Source of the DNA: an uncultured Oscillibacter sp.
GTDB lineage: Bacteria > Bacillota > Clostridia > Oscillospirales > Oscillospiraceae
DNA length: 31,943 bases
Direction: 5' to 3'
Assembly: GCA_910586735.1 (NCBI GenBank)
Contig: CAJUJW010000029.1
Coordinates: 1 to 31,943 of the forward strand
The notes below the pieces were generated by a model. That model had not been told where the DNA came from and did no database searches. It worked only from the letters and a program-made list of their open reading frames with translations. A program made the translations under genes and the position numbers. This document shows positions 21,080-29,339 of this stretch, in pieces; position 1 is the stretch's first letter, and the number at the start of each line of letters is the position of its first letter.

Positions 21080-22801
21080 ATGTACCAAGCCCTCTACCGC
21101 AAGTGGCGGCCCAAGACCTTCGCCGATGTCATCGGTCAGGAGCACATTACCGAGACCCTCCGCCGCCAGGTGGCCGAGGGCCGGACCTCTCACGCCTACC
21201 TCTTCACCGGCACCCGGGGCACCGGCAAGACCACCTGCGCCAAGATTCTGGCCAAGGCCGTCAACTGCGAGGACCCCCGGGACGGGGACCCCTGCGGGAA
21301 GTGCCCGGCCTGTGTGGGCATTGACAGCGGGAATTTCCTGGACGTGCTGGAGCTGGACGCCGCGTCCAACAACGGCGTGGACCAGGTCCGGGCCCTCCGG
21401 GACGAGGCGGTGTACTCCCCCGCCAACGTCCGCAAGCGGGTCTACATTGTGGACGAGGTTCACATGCTCTCCACCGCCGCCTTCAACGCCCTTTTGAAAA
21501 TTCTGGAGGAGCCGCCGGAACACCTGATGTTCATTCTGGCCACCACCGAGCTCCACAAGGTCCCGGCCACCATCCTCTCCCGCTGCCAGCGGTTCTCCTT
21601 CCGGCGCATCCAGCCGGAGGACGCGGCGAAGCGCCTCCGCTATGTGGCGGAACAGGAGAAAATCGACCTCCGGCCCGACGGGGCCGAGCTCCTCAGCCGC
21701 CTGGCCGACGGGGCCCTCCGGGACGCGCTGAGCCTGCTGGACCAGTGCGCCGCCGCCGGGGGGACCATCGACGCCGCCGCCGTGCTGGACGTGCTGGGCC
21801 TGGCGGGGAACCTCCAGACCGCCCGGCTGATGGAGCTGATCCTGAACCGGGACGCCCAGGGGGCCCTCCTCCTGCTGGACGAGCTGTACAAGGGCGGCAA
21901 GGACATGGGGGCCGTACTGTCCGAGCTCTCCACCCTCACCCGGGACCTGCTCCTCCAGAAGACCGCCCCCAAGGGCGGGGCGGCCCTGCTCTCCGGGGGC
22001 TTCGGCGCCGCCGACCTGGACCGCCTGGGGAAGCACGTGCCCGCCGGGCGCTTCCTGCACCTGGCCTCCACCCTGCAAAAAGCCTCGGCGGACCTGTACG
22101 CCAGCGTCAACCGCCGCCTGGACGCGGAGCTGTGCCTCCTGCGATTGTGCGACGAGAGTCTCTCCGGGGACCTGACGGCCCTGGAGGCCCGGATTGCCCG
22201 CCTGGAGGACAACCAGTCCGCCCGCGCGGAACTGGCCCAACGGCCCGCCGCCCCAATAAAACCGGCCCCGCCGCCGAAGCAGGACCCGCCCCCCTGGGAC
22301 CAGCCTGGCCTGACGGAGGTCTCCCCTCTGCCCGAGGAGCCCCCTCTGCCCGAGGAGCCCCCCCTGATGGAGGAGCCCGGCGGGAGGATTTACGACATCC
22401 CGGAGGAGCCGCCCCCCAGGGCGGCCCCCCAAGCGGCGGCCCCTCCCGCCCAGGCCCTCGCCGCCGAAACGCCCGGCAGGACGGTGGACGGCGGCTGGTG
22501 GCGGAACCTGGCGGAGAACTGCAAGGGCCGCCTGCCCCCCATGTACCGGCCCTTCCTGGGCATGTGCTCGGGCTTTCTGGAGGGGGACCTGCTGACGGTC
22601 TGCGCCCCGGACGATTTGACCCTGGGCCGCCTGGACAACGACCGGGTGCGGGACGTTCTGGCCCAGGAGGCCGAGGCCCTGACCGGCGGGCCGGTTCGCC
22701 TGGCCTTCCAGGCGGGAGAGCCCCCGAAGTCCTCCCCGGAGGAGAACCTGAAAAACCTGGTGGCCTTTGGCCGGCAGTTTGACAACATCGAAATCAAATA
22801 A
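21080..22801 (+). CDS. dnaX: DNA polymerase III tau/gamma subunit
   Basis: A 573-residue AAA+ motor of the clamp loader. It begins MYQALYRKWRPKTF, diagnostic for DnaX. Walker A GTRGTGKT is at 44-51, a zinc-binding Cys set at about 63, 72, 75 and 78, Walker B with DEVH at 125-128, and SRC in ILSRCQRF later. After about residue 370 comes a Pro-rich linker and a tau C-terminal domain ending ...VAFGRQFDNIEIK. I saw no obvious slippery A-run for a programmed gamma frameshift. The start is the ATG at 21080 with AAGGAGG five bases upstream; the long upstream frame crosses the SRP RNA. It is followed after 16 bases by ybaB. Confidence 0.97.
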   Translation: MYQALYRKWRPKTFADVIGQEHITETLRRQVAEGRTSHAYLFTGTRGTGKTTCAKILAKAVNCEDPRDGDPCGKCPACVGIDSGNFLDVLELDAASNNGVDQVRALRDEAVYSPANVRKRVYIVDEVHMLSTAAFNALLKILEEPPEHLMFILATTELHKVPATILSRCQRFSFRRIQPEDAAKRLRYVAEQEKIDLRPDGAELLSRLADGALRDALSLLDQCAAAGGTIDAAAVLDVLGLAGNLQTARLMELILNRDAQGALLLLDELYKGGKDMGAVLSELSTLTRDLLLQKTAPKGGAALLSGGFGAADLDRLGKHVPAGRFLHLASTLQKASADLYASVNRRLDAELCLLRLCDESLSGDLTALEARIARLEDNQSARAELAQRPAAPIKPAPPPKQDPPPWDQPGLTEVSPLPEEPPLPEEPPLMEEPGGRIYDIPEEPPPRAAPQAAAPPAQALAAETPGRTVDGGWWRNLAENCKGRLPPMYRPFLGMCSGFLEGDLLTVCAPDDLTLGRLDNDRVRDVLAQEAEALTGGPVRLAFQAGEPPKSSPEENLKNLVAFGRQFDNIEIK

Positions 22802-22817
22802 AAAGGAGAAGATCACT

Positions 22818-23186
22818 ATGGGATACAGCGCCCGCCGCGGATTCAGCAGCGGCAGTATGAAGGCCACCGGCGCACAGCGCCAGGCCGCCGTTCAGCAGCA
22901 GATCGCCCAGATGCAGGAGGCCATGAACGCCGCCCAGACGGAGGTGGAAAACCGCTCCTTCACCGCCAGCGTGGGCGGCGGGGCCGTGGAGGCCGTGGCC
23001 AACGGGAAGAAGGAGCTGACGGCCCTCACCATCAAGCCTGAGGCCGTGGACCCGGAGGACGTGGAGATGCTCCAGGACCTGGTGGTCTCCGCCGTCAACG
23101 AGGCCCTGCGCCAGGCCGGGGACGCCATGGACAAGGCCATCGACAGCGTCACCGGCGGGCTGAACCTGGGGGGCCTGGGACTTTGA
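22818..23186 (+). CDS. ybaB: YbaB/EbfC nucleoid-associated protein
   Basis: A 122-residue DNA-binding protein that forms dimers with tweezer-like arms. The family's helix, the sheet ENRSFTASVGGGAVEAVANGKKEL and the IKPEAVDPEDVEMLQDLVVSAVNEAL helix are present. The first 17 or so residues (RRGFSSGSMKATGA) are a basic Gly/Ser-rich tail. Its place immediately after dnaX is the usual one. RecR, which commonly follows, is absent here; a terminator and an unrelated lipoprotein gene come next. The start is the ATG at 22818, with AAGGAG nine bases upstream. Confidence 0.95.
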   Translation: MGYSARRGFSSGSMKATGAQRQAAVQQQIAQMQEAMNAAQTEVENRSFTASVGGGAVEAVANGKKELTALTIKPEAVDPEDVEMLQDLVVSAVNEALRQAGDAMDKAIDSVTGGLNLGGLGL

Positions 23187-23192
23187 GCGAAG

Positions 23193-23221
23193 GGCGGGGC
23201 CGTGACGGCCCCGCCTTTTTT
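23193..23221 (+). terminator. Terminator of dnaX-ybaB
   Basis: GGCGGGGCC and GGCCCCGCC with a five-base loop, followed by TTTTTT. It ends only 14 bases before the start codon of the next gene. Confidence 0.9.
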
Positions 23222-23235
23222 CGATAGGAGGTTTT

Positions 23236-25029
23236 ATGAAACGAGTGAAACGCCTCTTCGCGGCGGCGCTGGCCCTGCTTCTCCTGGCGGGGTGCGGCCA
23301 TCAGAGGACCGAGCCCCTGCCCTACCCGGAACCCGCCGGGTCCGAACCGGGGAAGACCGTCGCCTACGTGCCCCTGGACGACCGGCCCGACAACGTGGAG
23401 CGGGTGGTCTATCTGGCGGAGTCCATGGGCTACGCTCTGGCCATGCCGGACCGGGACCTCTACCGGACGGCCCTGGACGGCCAGCCCCTGAACGCCAACG
23501 GCACCCAGCGCGGGGACATGGGGCGGCTGTTCCAGTGGGTGCTGGACCAGGAGGCGGCGGGGTGCGACCGCTACATTCTCTCCCTGGACCAGCTCCTCTT
23601 CGGGGGGCTGGTGGCCTCCCGGTCCGCCGACGGGTATGATATCCAGCTCCCCGAGGGCGGGACCATTCAGGCTTTCGACCTGCTGGAGGAACTGCTGACG
23701 GCCCTCTCCGCCGGCCCGGATAACCGCGTCTGGCTGTTGGACTCCGTCATGCGGCTGGCCCCCACCGTGGGCTATGAGGGGGGGACCCTGGAGGAGTACA
23801 ACGCCATCCGGGCCTTCGGGGCCCTGCCCCGGCGGACCCTGGCGGGGCAGGACCTGAACCTGGAGAGCATCGACGAGAGCTACTGGTGGGGGCCCAACGG
23901 GGAGGACCTCCGGGCCCAGACCAGGGCGGAGGGCGCCTACGAGACCGCCCTGCGGCACACCCGGTCCCGGGAGCGGAAGCTGCTCCTCTCCTACGTGGTG
24001 CAGGACACGCTGGCAAAGCCCGGCTATGAGAACTTCCGGCTTCTCATCGGCATTGACGACTCCTCCCTGGAGGACTGCATCCAGAAAAACGAGATCGCCT
24101 TCCTCCGCCAGGGCCTCCGGGCCGAGAAGGGGGAGGAGGGCAAAAAGCAGCAGATCGACTGGCTCCTCTCCGGCGTGGACGATCTGGCCTTCAAGGCCGT
24201 GGCCCGGATGTATCTGGACGAGACGGGCTGGGTAGCAGGGTACAGCACGAAGCTCCAGTACATCGGCGGCACGGAGGACCGGCCCGCCTGTGAGTACGAC
24301 TTCCAGCCCCTGTCCGATATCGTGTTCGAGCACTTCCAATTCTTCGGCCTGTGGGAGGCCAGGGCGGCGGGGCTGTGCGTTCTGGTCCTGACCCAGCCGG
24401 AGGACGAGTCCCTGAAACAGGCGTATATCAACTTGCTCCTCCAAACCCTGGAGGACAACCGGAAACATCAGATGCCCACCATTTTGATCGACGCCAGCAA
24501 CGGGACCTACGGCACGGAGGTCTACGAGGCCCTGACCAAAAAGGCGGAGCTGGGCTATCTCCTGGCCTACTCCGGCATGCTGGACATGGCCATCGTCACC
24601 GGTACGGCATTGAGCCACGGTGTGGCCCGGCTTGCCGTCCTGAAAAACGGGGACGGAACCGGCGCCTGTGACCGGGCTTGGGCCCGGACCCTGGCGGACA
24701 GCGTGCTGAAGGACTTCTGCTACAAGGGCGTGGTCCGAAACGACCTGCTGGCCTATATCCGAAACGAGCTTGGAGGGGACCCCAACAATTTCTATTCCCC
24801 GGAACTGGACCGGGAGGACCTGCTCCGGCGCCTGGCCGAGGGCATGGAGAAGGAGACGGCCCCCGTCATCCGCAATCTGGAGCGGAGTTCCTTTCTCTCC
24901 TCTCTCCCCTTCGACGGGGAGCCCGAGGAGCGCCGCTGGGGCGGCGTGGCCCTGGAGAACTACCGTTTCCCCTGGGACCGGGCCTTTGAGATCGGCATGG
25001 ACATCCGTTTGGGGGAGTTCGGGGATTGA
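23236..25029 (+). CDS. DUF4127 lipoprotein
   Basis: A 597-residue lipoprotein with a signal peptide and lipobox LAGC (Cys20). The body matches the DUF4127 family as I recall it. It has TVAYVPLDDRPDNVERVVYLAES, an early conserved block with two Asp-Arg sites, then SLDQLLFGGLVASR, IGIDDSSLEDCIQKNE, ILIDASNGTYGTEVYEAL, and a late WDRAFEIGMDIRLGEFG. No enzymatic activity is established to my knowledge; conserved Asp, Glu and His residues suggest a hydrolase-like or sugar-binding fold, which is speculation. The start is the ATG at 23236, with AGGAGG just upstream. Only 14 bases separate it from the ybaB terminator, so expression probably depends on read-through or a promoter inside ybaB. Confidence 0.85.
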   Translation: MKRVKRLFAAALALLLLAGCGHQRTEPLPYPEPAGSEPGKTVAYVPLDDRPDNVERVVYLAESMGYALAMPDRDLYRTALDGQPLNANGTQRGDMGRLFQWVLDQEAAGCDRYILSLDQLLFGGLVASRSADGYDIQLPEGGTIQAFDLLEELLTALSAGPDNRVWLLDSVMRLAPTVGYEGGTLEEYNAIRAFGALPRRTLAGQDLNLESIDESYWWGPNGEDLRAQTRAEGAYETALRHTRSRERKLLLSYVVQDTLAKPGYENFRLLIGIDDSSLEDCIQKNEIAFLRQGLRAEKGEEGKKQQIDWLLSGVDDLAFKAVARMYLDETGWVAGYSTKLQYIGGTEDRPACEYDFQPLSDIVFEHFQFFGLWEARAAGLCVLVLTQPEDESLKQAYINLLLQTLEDNRKHQMPTILIDASNGTYGTEVYEALTKKAELGYLLAYSGMLDMAIVTGTALSHGVARLAVLKNGDGTGACDRAWARTLADSVLKDFCYKGVVRNDLLAYIRNELGGDPNNFYSPELDREDLLRRLAEGMEKETAPVIRNLERSSFLSSLPFDGEPEERRWGGVALENYRFPWDRAFEIGMDIRLGEFGD

Positions 25030-25051
25030 GCGGCCCGTCCCCCGGACACGA

Positions 25052-25087
25052 AAACGCCCCGCCGTCCTGAGAGACGGCGGGGCGTTT
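25052..25087. terminator. Bidirectional terminator between DUF4127 and the membrane-protein gene
   Basis: A perfect 15-bp stem, AAACGCCCCGCCGTC and GACGGCGGGGCGTTT, with a six-base loop. It has A and T runs on both sides and lies between convergent genes. Confidence 0.88.
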
Positions 25088-25108
25088 CATCTGTCAAGAG
25101 GGTCTGCC

Positions 25109-25849
25109 TTACAGCTGTTTGACGGTGTAGTACACCGCCAGGGCGAAGACCACGATTCCCAGCACCCACATGGCGTAGTAAGCCACGGTAGCGCTGAACA
25201 GCGCCAGGACCACCGCCGCGGCGGAGAGGCCGGTGGCGGCGTACATGGGCATCAGGTCCGCGTTGGCGGGCAGGAGCTTGCCCAGCTTCTTATTTCTAGC
25301 CAGGTAGCACAGCCCGGCCAGAAGGAGCACGTACACCACGGACAGCACCTTGACGGTGACGCCCATGGAGAGGCTGTTGAACAGGCGGCGGCACACCCAC
25401 AGAATGATCATGGTGCCGCACAGGGCCGTCAGGGCCACGGAACACTCCCGCTCGTAGAAAGCCCAGATGACGGTGAGGACCATCAGCACCGGCACCACCA
25501 CGCTGAGCAGGGTCACGGCGGGCTCCACGTAGATGCGGGCCAGCATGCTGCCCACGGCGAAAAACCCGCCCAGGGCGGACAGGCACCAGCCCACCAGCCG
25601 CTTGCGCTCGTCCGCTTTCCACACCACGCTGAGGATGACGCCCAGGACCAGCACCGCCGCCCCGACGCCGGCGAAGATCAGCAGCCGGTCATACCACACC
25701 AGGGCCTCGGTCACCACGTCGCCGTGGATGTAATACTTGCGGAGGGCCAGCAGGTAAAACTCCGCCAGACAGGCCGCCAGGAAAAAAATCGTCGCGCCAA
25801 ACAGGGAATTGTCCTTCTTCACAGACTTTCCGTTGGGATTCTTTGCCAT
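25109..25849 (-). CDS. Polytopic membrane protein of unknown function
   Basis: I do not recognise this 246-residue protein. It has about seven to eight hydrophobic helices (about 17-36, 55-77, 84-106, 110-128, 137-153, 165-182, 203-222, 227-243), with a basic N-terminus (MAKNPNGKSVKK) predicted cytoplasmic. No conserved catalytic motif stands out. It is a single gene, with its own promoter at 25924-25952 and a terminator shared with the opposing DUF4127 gene. The start is the ATG at 25849, with GGAGG nine bases upstream. A transporter-like or envelope function is only a guess. Confidence 0.8.
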   Translation of the reverse strand: MAKNPNGKSVKKDNSLFGATIFFLAACLAEFYLLALRKYYIHGDVVTEALVWYDRLLIFAGVGAAVLVLGVILSVVWKADERKRLVGWCLSALGGFFAVGSMLARIYVEPAVTLLSVVVPVLMVLTVIWAFYERECSVALTALCGTMIILWVCRRLFNSLSMGVTVKVLSVVYVLLLAGLCYLARNKKLGKLLPANADLMPMYAATGLSAAAVVLALFSATVAYYAMWVLGIVVFALAVYYTVKQL

Positions 25850-25923
25850 TTATCAAGACCTCCAAGGTGTTTTTTCTTTCCAAAAATGCCGGGCGGCAGA
25901 GATTCCCGCCGACATGCTTAATT

Positions 25924-25952
25924 AGTATAACAGACTTTTTCCGCTTTTGCAA
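25924..25952 (-). promoter_or_regulatory. Promoter of the membrane-protein gene
   Basis: Minus-strand TTGCAA (25952-25947), 17 bases, TATACT (25929-25924). Confidence 0.75.
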
Positions 25953-26002
25953 GGCCCTTCTCCCCAGGTTTTTTATTTTTTCGCGGAAACCGCCGTTTTT
26001 CG

Positions 26003-26031
26003 TTGAGATGCCGTCCGGGACGTGCTATACT
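26003..26031 (+). promoter_or_regulatory. Promoter of the apbE operon
   Basis: TTGAGA (26003-26008), 17 bases, TATACT (26026-26031), about 50 bases before the apbE start. Confidence 0.75.
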
Positions 26032-26084
26032 AGCAATGCGAACAACGCGAATATGAACATTCCACTTGAAATTCGAGGTTGCTT

Positions 26085-27143
26085 ATGAGACGACTTGCCC
26101 TATCCCTTCTTCTCCTCCTCCTGCTCCTCTCCGGCTGCGGCGGGCAGGTGAGCCCGGACGAGGCCCAGGAGAGCATCCAGGTCATCGCCATGGACACCGC
26201 CATGCTGGTCACTACCTATGGGGAACAGAGCGTCCCCGCCGCCTACGCCTGTGAGGACACCATCCGGGACCTGGAGAAACAGCTGTCCCGGACGGACCCG
26301 GACAGCGCGGTCTCCCAGTTGAACGCCGCCGGGGAGCTGGAGCTGGGGGAACTGGGCGAGGAGCTGATTCCCATTCTGCGGGCGGCGGAGACGTACCGCC
26401 GGGAGACGGACGGGGCCTTTGACATCACCGTGGCCCCGGTCATGTCGGCCTGGGGCTTTGCCGCCGGCAGCTTCCGCGTCCCCTCCCAGGCGGAACTGGA
26501 CGGGCTCTTGGAGCTGGTGGACGGGTCCGCCGTGGGGGTGGAGGGCCGGACCGTCACCCTGGGCCCCGGCCAGGCCATCGACCTGGGGGGCATTGCCAAG
26601 GGCTACGCCGCCGACAAAATTGTGAAGGTCCTCCGGGAACACGAGGTTCCCCGGGCCAACATCAATCTCGGGGGGAACGTGCTGGCCTACGGCGACCGGC
26701 CCGACGGGACCCCCTGGCGGGTGGGCATTCAGGACCCGGCCAGGGTGGGCGAGCAGAACGCCTTTGCCGGGGTGCTGGCGCTGACGGATTCCTTCGCCGT
26801 CACCTCCGGGGGCTATCAGCGGTATTTTGAGCAGGACGGGAAAACCTATCACCATATCATTGACCCCGCCACGGGATACCCGGCGGACAGCGGGCTGACC
26901 TCCGTCACCGTCGCCGCCGGTCTGGGAGAGGGGGACAGCGGAACCATGTGCGACGCCTACTCCACCGCCCTCTTTATTATGGGGGAGAAAAAGGCCCTGG
27001 ACTTCTGGCGGACCTGGGAGGGTACGCCCTTCGAGCTGGTGCTGGTGACGGAGGACGGCCGGGTCGTCGTCACGGAGGGACTGGCGGACCGGTTTACCCC
27101 GGACGAAACCAGCGGGTATGCCCTTGAGGTGGCTTCCCGATGA
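26085..27143 (+). CDS. apbE: FAD:protein FMN transferase (ApbE), lipoprotein
   Basis: A 352-residue extracytoplasmic enzyme that moves FMN from FAD onto a Thr or Ser of exported redox proteins. It has a lipoprotein signal with lipobox LSGC (Cys18). Conserved stretches include ETDGAFDITVAPVMSAWGF, the FAD-binding DLGGIAKGYAADKI, NINLGGNVLAYG, and the C-terminal GTMCDAYSTALFIMG, whose Asp/Thr lie where the family binds metal. The start is the ATG at 26085, with GAGGT seven bases upstream. The stop overlaps the next gene (ATGA). It opens a four-gene operon. Confidence 0.95.
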   Translation: MRRLALSLLLLLLLLSGCGGQVSPDEAQESIQVIAMDTAMLVTTYGEQSVPAAYACEDTIRDLEKQLSRTDPDSAVSQLNAAGELELGELGEELIPILRAAETYRRETDGAFDITVAPVMSAWGFAAGSFRVPSQAELDGLLELVDGSAVGVEGRTVTLGPGQAIDLGGIAKGYAADKIVKVLREHEVPRANINLGGNVLAYGDRPDGTPWRVGIQDPARVGEQNAFAGVLALTDSFAVTSGGYQRYFEQDGKTYHHIIDPATGYPADSGLTSVTVAAGLGEGDSGTMCDAYSTALFIMGEKKALDFWRTWEGTPFELVLVTEDGRVVVTEGLADRFTPDETSGYALEVASR

Positions 27144-27586
27144 AGCCGTCCCCCAAGCTCCGGCCCACGGTTTGGGATGGGCTGGTGGTCCTCTGCGTGG
27201 CGGCCCTGGCGGTTGGCGTCGCCTTTTTCCAGTGGCGGGGCGGGACCACCGAGGCTTTGACGGCGGTGGTGTCCGTGGACGGGACGGAGGCGGACCGCTT
27301 CGCCCCGGCGGACCTGCTGGAAGCCCCCCGGACCTATGAGAACAACGGCTATACCCTGGAGGTGGCCCTGTCCATAGACTACGAGCATCCGGCCTCAAGC
27401 GCCCTGCCCTCCTCCGGGGAGTCCGGCCTCCGGGTGGCCCGGTCCGACTGCCCCACCCAGGACTGCGTTCACACCGGGACCATCTCCAGAAGCGGGCAGA
27501 GCATCGTCTGCCTCCCGGCCCGGATCATCATCCGCCTGGAGGGCGGGACGCCGGAGGACGGCGGCGTGGACGCCATTTTAGGTTAG
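27140..27586 (+). CDS. NusG_II domain protein, single membrane anchor
   Basis: A 148-residue membrane-anchored protein: one N-terminal helix (about 14-31), then an extracytoplasmic NusG domain-II-like fold. The hallmark paired motifs DCPTQDCVHTG (about 103-113) and IVCLPARIIIRLEG (about 121-134) are present, giving three Cys able to bind a metal or form a disulfide. Despite the name, it is not the transcription factor NusG. Such proteins recur beside ApbE and Gx-type transporters in Firmicutes, and a redox or flavin role is inferred. The ATG overlaps the apbE stop by four bases, so they are translationally coupled. Confidence 0.92.
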   Translation: MKPSPKLRPTVWDGLVVLCVAALAVGVAFFQWRGGTTEALTAVVSVDGTEADRFAPADLLEAPRTYENNGYTLEVALSIDYEHPASSALPSSGESGLRVARSDCPTQDCVHTGTISRSGQSIVCLPARIIIRLEGGTPEDGGVDAILG

Positions 27587-27596
27587 GGGGCGCGGG

Positions 27597-28112
27597 ATGA
27601 AACTGACGGCAAAACAGCTGACCCTCTGCGCCCTGCTGACGGCCATGGCCCTGGCGCTGAGCTACCTCGAGAACCTGTTTCCCCTCTCCCTGGCCATCCC
27701 CGTCCCCGGCGTGAAGCTGGGACTCGCCAACATCGTGACCCTCTTCGCCTTATACGCCCTGGGGCCGGGGGAGGCGCTTTTGATTCTGCTGGCCCGGTGC
27801 CTCCTGGGGGCCCTCTTCGCCGGGAACATGAACGCGCTCATCTTCTCCCTCCTGGGAGGGCTGAGCGCCATGGGGACCATGATTCTTCTCTCCCGGCGGC
27901 GGGGATTGTCCGTCTACGGCGTGTCCGTGGGCGGCGCGGCGGCCCACAACTGCGGGCAGATCGCCGCCGCCCTGCTGACCCTGGGCAGCGCCGCCCCTCT
28001 CTATTATCTGCCCATTTTGCTGGCGGTATCCCTGCTGACCGGCGGGCTCACCGGGCTGGCCTCTGCCTGTTTGTTCCAGGGACTCCGGCACACCGACTTG
28101 ATGAAAGGCTGA
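27597..28112 (+). CDS. Gx-transporter / heptaprenyl diphosphate synthase component I-like membrane protein
   Basis: A 171-residue protein with about five hydrophobic helices, belonging to the family often annotated as heptaprenyl diphosphate synthase component I. Motifs: LCALLTAMALALSYLENLFP, PVPGVKLGLANIVTLFAL, ARCLLGALFAGNMNALIFSLLGG and AAAHNCGQIAAALL. The fold resembles the S (substrate-binding) components of ECF vitamin transporters; a flavin is a reasonable cargo given the neighbouring apbE, but that is inference. The start is the ATG at 27597, ten bases after the NusG_II stop. No prenyl transferase partner gene is present, which argues against a menaquinone role. Confidence 0.88.
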   Translation: MKLTAKQLTLCALLTAMALALSYLENLFPLSLAIPVPGVKLGLANIVTLFALYALGPGEALLILLARCLLGALFAGNMNALIFSLLGGLSAMGTMILLSRRRGLSVYGVSVGGAAAHNCGQIAAALLTLGSAAPLYYLPILLAVSLLTGGLTGLASACLFQGLRHTDLMKG

Positions 28113-28117
28113 ACACG

Positions 28118-29197
28118 ATGGACAAGAAGGACAAAAAGGACGAGATCATCCTCCAGCAGCTGGAGGTGATCCAGACCCTGACCGAGCACAACCTCCGCCG
28201 CATGGGCACGGACTTCTGGGGCGCGCCCATGGCGCCGGAGTCCCCGGAGGCCCCCCGGAAAAAAAACCCGCCCAAGGCCGGCGGGAACCCGGCCCCCTCC
28301 GGGGAACCGGCCCAAACCGGCGGGGAAGCGCCGGAGACGGAGGAGAAAGTCCCCCCGCCGGAGAAGCTGGAGGACCTGCAAAAGGAGCTGGACGGCTACA
28401 TCGGCCTGGCCGCCGTGAAAAAGGAGGTCCGCAACCTCATCGACCTGGTGAAGATTCACCAGCTGCGGGAGAAAAACGGCCTGCCGGTTCAGGACCTCTC
28501 CCTCCACATGGTCTTCTCCGGCAGCCCCGGCACCGGCAAGACCACCATCGCCCGGCTCATGGCCCGGATTTTCCACGCCCTGGGCATCCTCTCCAAGGGC
28601 CAGCTGGTGGAGGTGGACCGCAGCGGCCTGGTGGCGGGCTACGTGGGCCAGACGGCCCTGAAAACCCAGAAGGCCGTCGAGAAGGCCCTGGGGGGCGTGC
28701 TGTTCATCGACGAGGCTTACGCCCTCAACGGCTCCTCGGGAAACGACTTCGGGCAGGAAGCCATCGACACCATTTTAAAGGCCATGGAGGACCACCGGGA
28801 CGACCTGGTGGTCATTGCCGCCGGGTACGACGCGCTCATGGACCGCTTCATCCACTCCAACCCCGGTCTGGAGTCCCGGTTCAACCGCTTCCTCCACTTC
28901 GAGGACTACTCGCCGGAGGAACTGCTGGAAATTTTCAAGATGCGCTGCGCCAAGGGCTGTTATCAGCTGGAGGAGGACGCCGCCGGGCTGGTCCGGGACT
29001 TCCTCCGGGAGGAGAACCGGGACCCGGAGTCCTTTGGCAACGCCCGGGGCGTGCGGAACATCTTCGAGCGCGTCCTGGTCTGCCAGGCGAACCGCCTGGC
29101 GGGGCTGGAAACCGTCACAAAGGAGGACCTCCAGAAGCTGACGGCGGCGGACGTGCTGGCCGCCCAGGGCCGGGAGGCCCCGCCCACTGAATCCTGA
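28118..29197 (+). CDS. CbxX/CfqX (SpoVK)-family AAA+ ATPase
   Basis: A 359-residue cytosolic ATPase. A charged N-terminus and a Pro/Glu-rich linker (about 36-85) precede the AAA+ domain, which opens LDGYIGLAAVKKEVRNLIDLV (91-111), with Walker A GSPGTGKT at 135-142, Walker B LFIDEAY at 195-201, the sensor stretch VIAAGYDALMDRF and an arginine-finger block NPGLESRFNRFLHF. This layout is that of SpoVK and CbbX, which remodel protein complexes; a sporulation role (SpoVK is needed late in B. subtilis) is possible. The start is the ATG at 28118, five bases after the Gx gene, with a modest AAAGG site nine bases away. Placing it with apbE is unusual and may only be co-transcription. Confidence 0.9.
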   Translation: MDKKDKKDEIILQQLEVIQTLTEHNLRRMGTDFWGAPMAPESPEAPRKKNPPKAGGNPAPSGEPAQTGGEAPETEEKVPPPEKLEDLQKELDGYIGLAAVKKEVRNLIDLVKIHQLREKNGLPVQDLSLHMVFSGSPGTGKTTIARLMARIFHALGILSKGQLVEVDRSGLVAGYVGQTALKTQKAVEKALGGVLFIDEAYALNGSSGNDFGQEAIDTILKAMEDHRDDLVVIAAGYDALMDRFIHSNPGLESRFNRFLHFEDYSPEELLEIFKMRCAKGCYQLEEDAAGLVRDFLREENRDPESFGNARGVRNIFERVLVCQANRLAGLETVTKEDLQKLTAADVLAAQGREAPPTES

Positions 29198-29202
29198 ATC
29201 AC

Positions 29203-29234
29203 CGGACGCTCCAGAGGGGGGCGTCCGTTTTTTT
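29203..29234 (+). terminator. Terminator of the apbE operon
   Basis: CGGACGC (29203-29209) and GCGTCCG (29221-29227), an 11-base loop, then seven T residues. Confidence 0.85.
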
Positions 29235-29274
29235 GAAGAATTTTCCCCGGCTGTGCCGTATTGTTATTTGGGGC

Positions 29275-29303
29275 TTGACTTTGACGGGCCACGGGTGTAC
29301 TAT
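29275..29303 (+). promoter_or_regulatory. Promoter of the S41 peptidase-like gene
   Basis: TTGACT (29275-29280), 17 bases, TACTAT (29298-29303). A second possibility, TTGACG with TGTATT, overlaps it. Confidence 0.6.
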
Positions 29304-29339
29304 TGTATTATTGAATTAGTGAAATGGAGGGCAAATCTG

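Noticed and set aside
21080..22801. Programmed frameshift in dnaX producing gamma
   Set aside because: No A-AAA-AAG-type slippery heptamer with a following stem was found in the linker region, so it was not annotated.
21005..22867. 620-codon open frame on the minus strand inside dnaX
   Set aside because: Shadow of dnaX; composition is artefactual and dnaX motifs are clear on the other strand.
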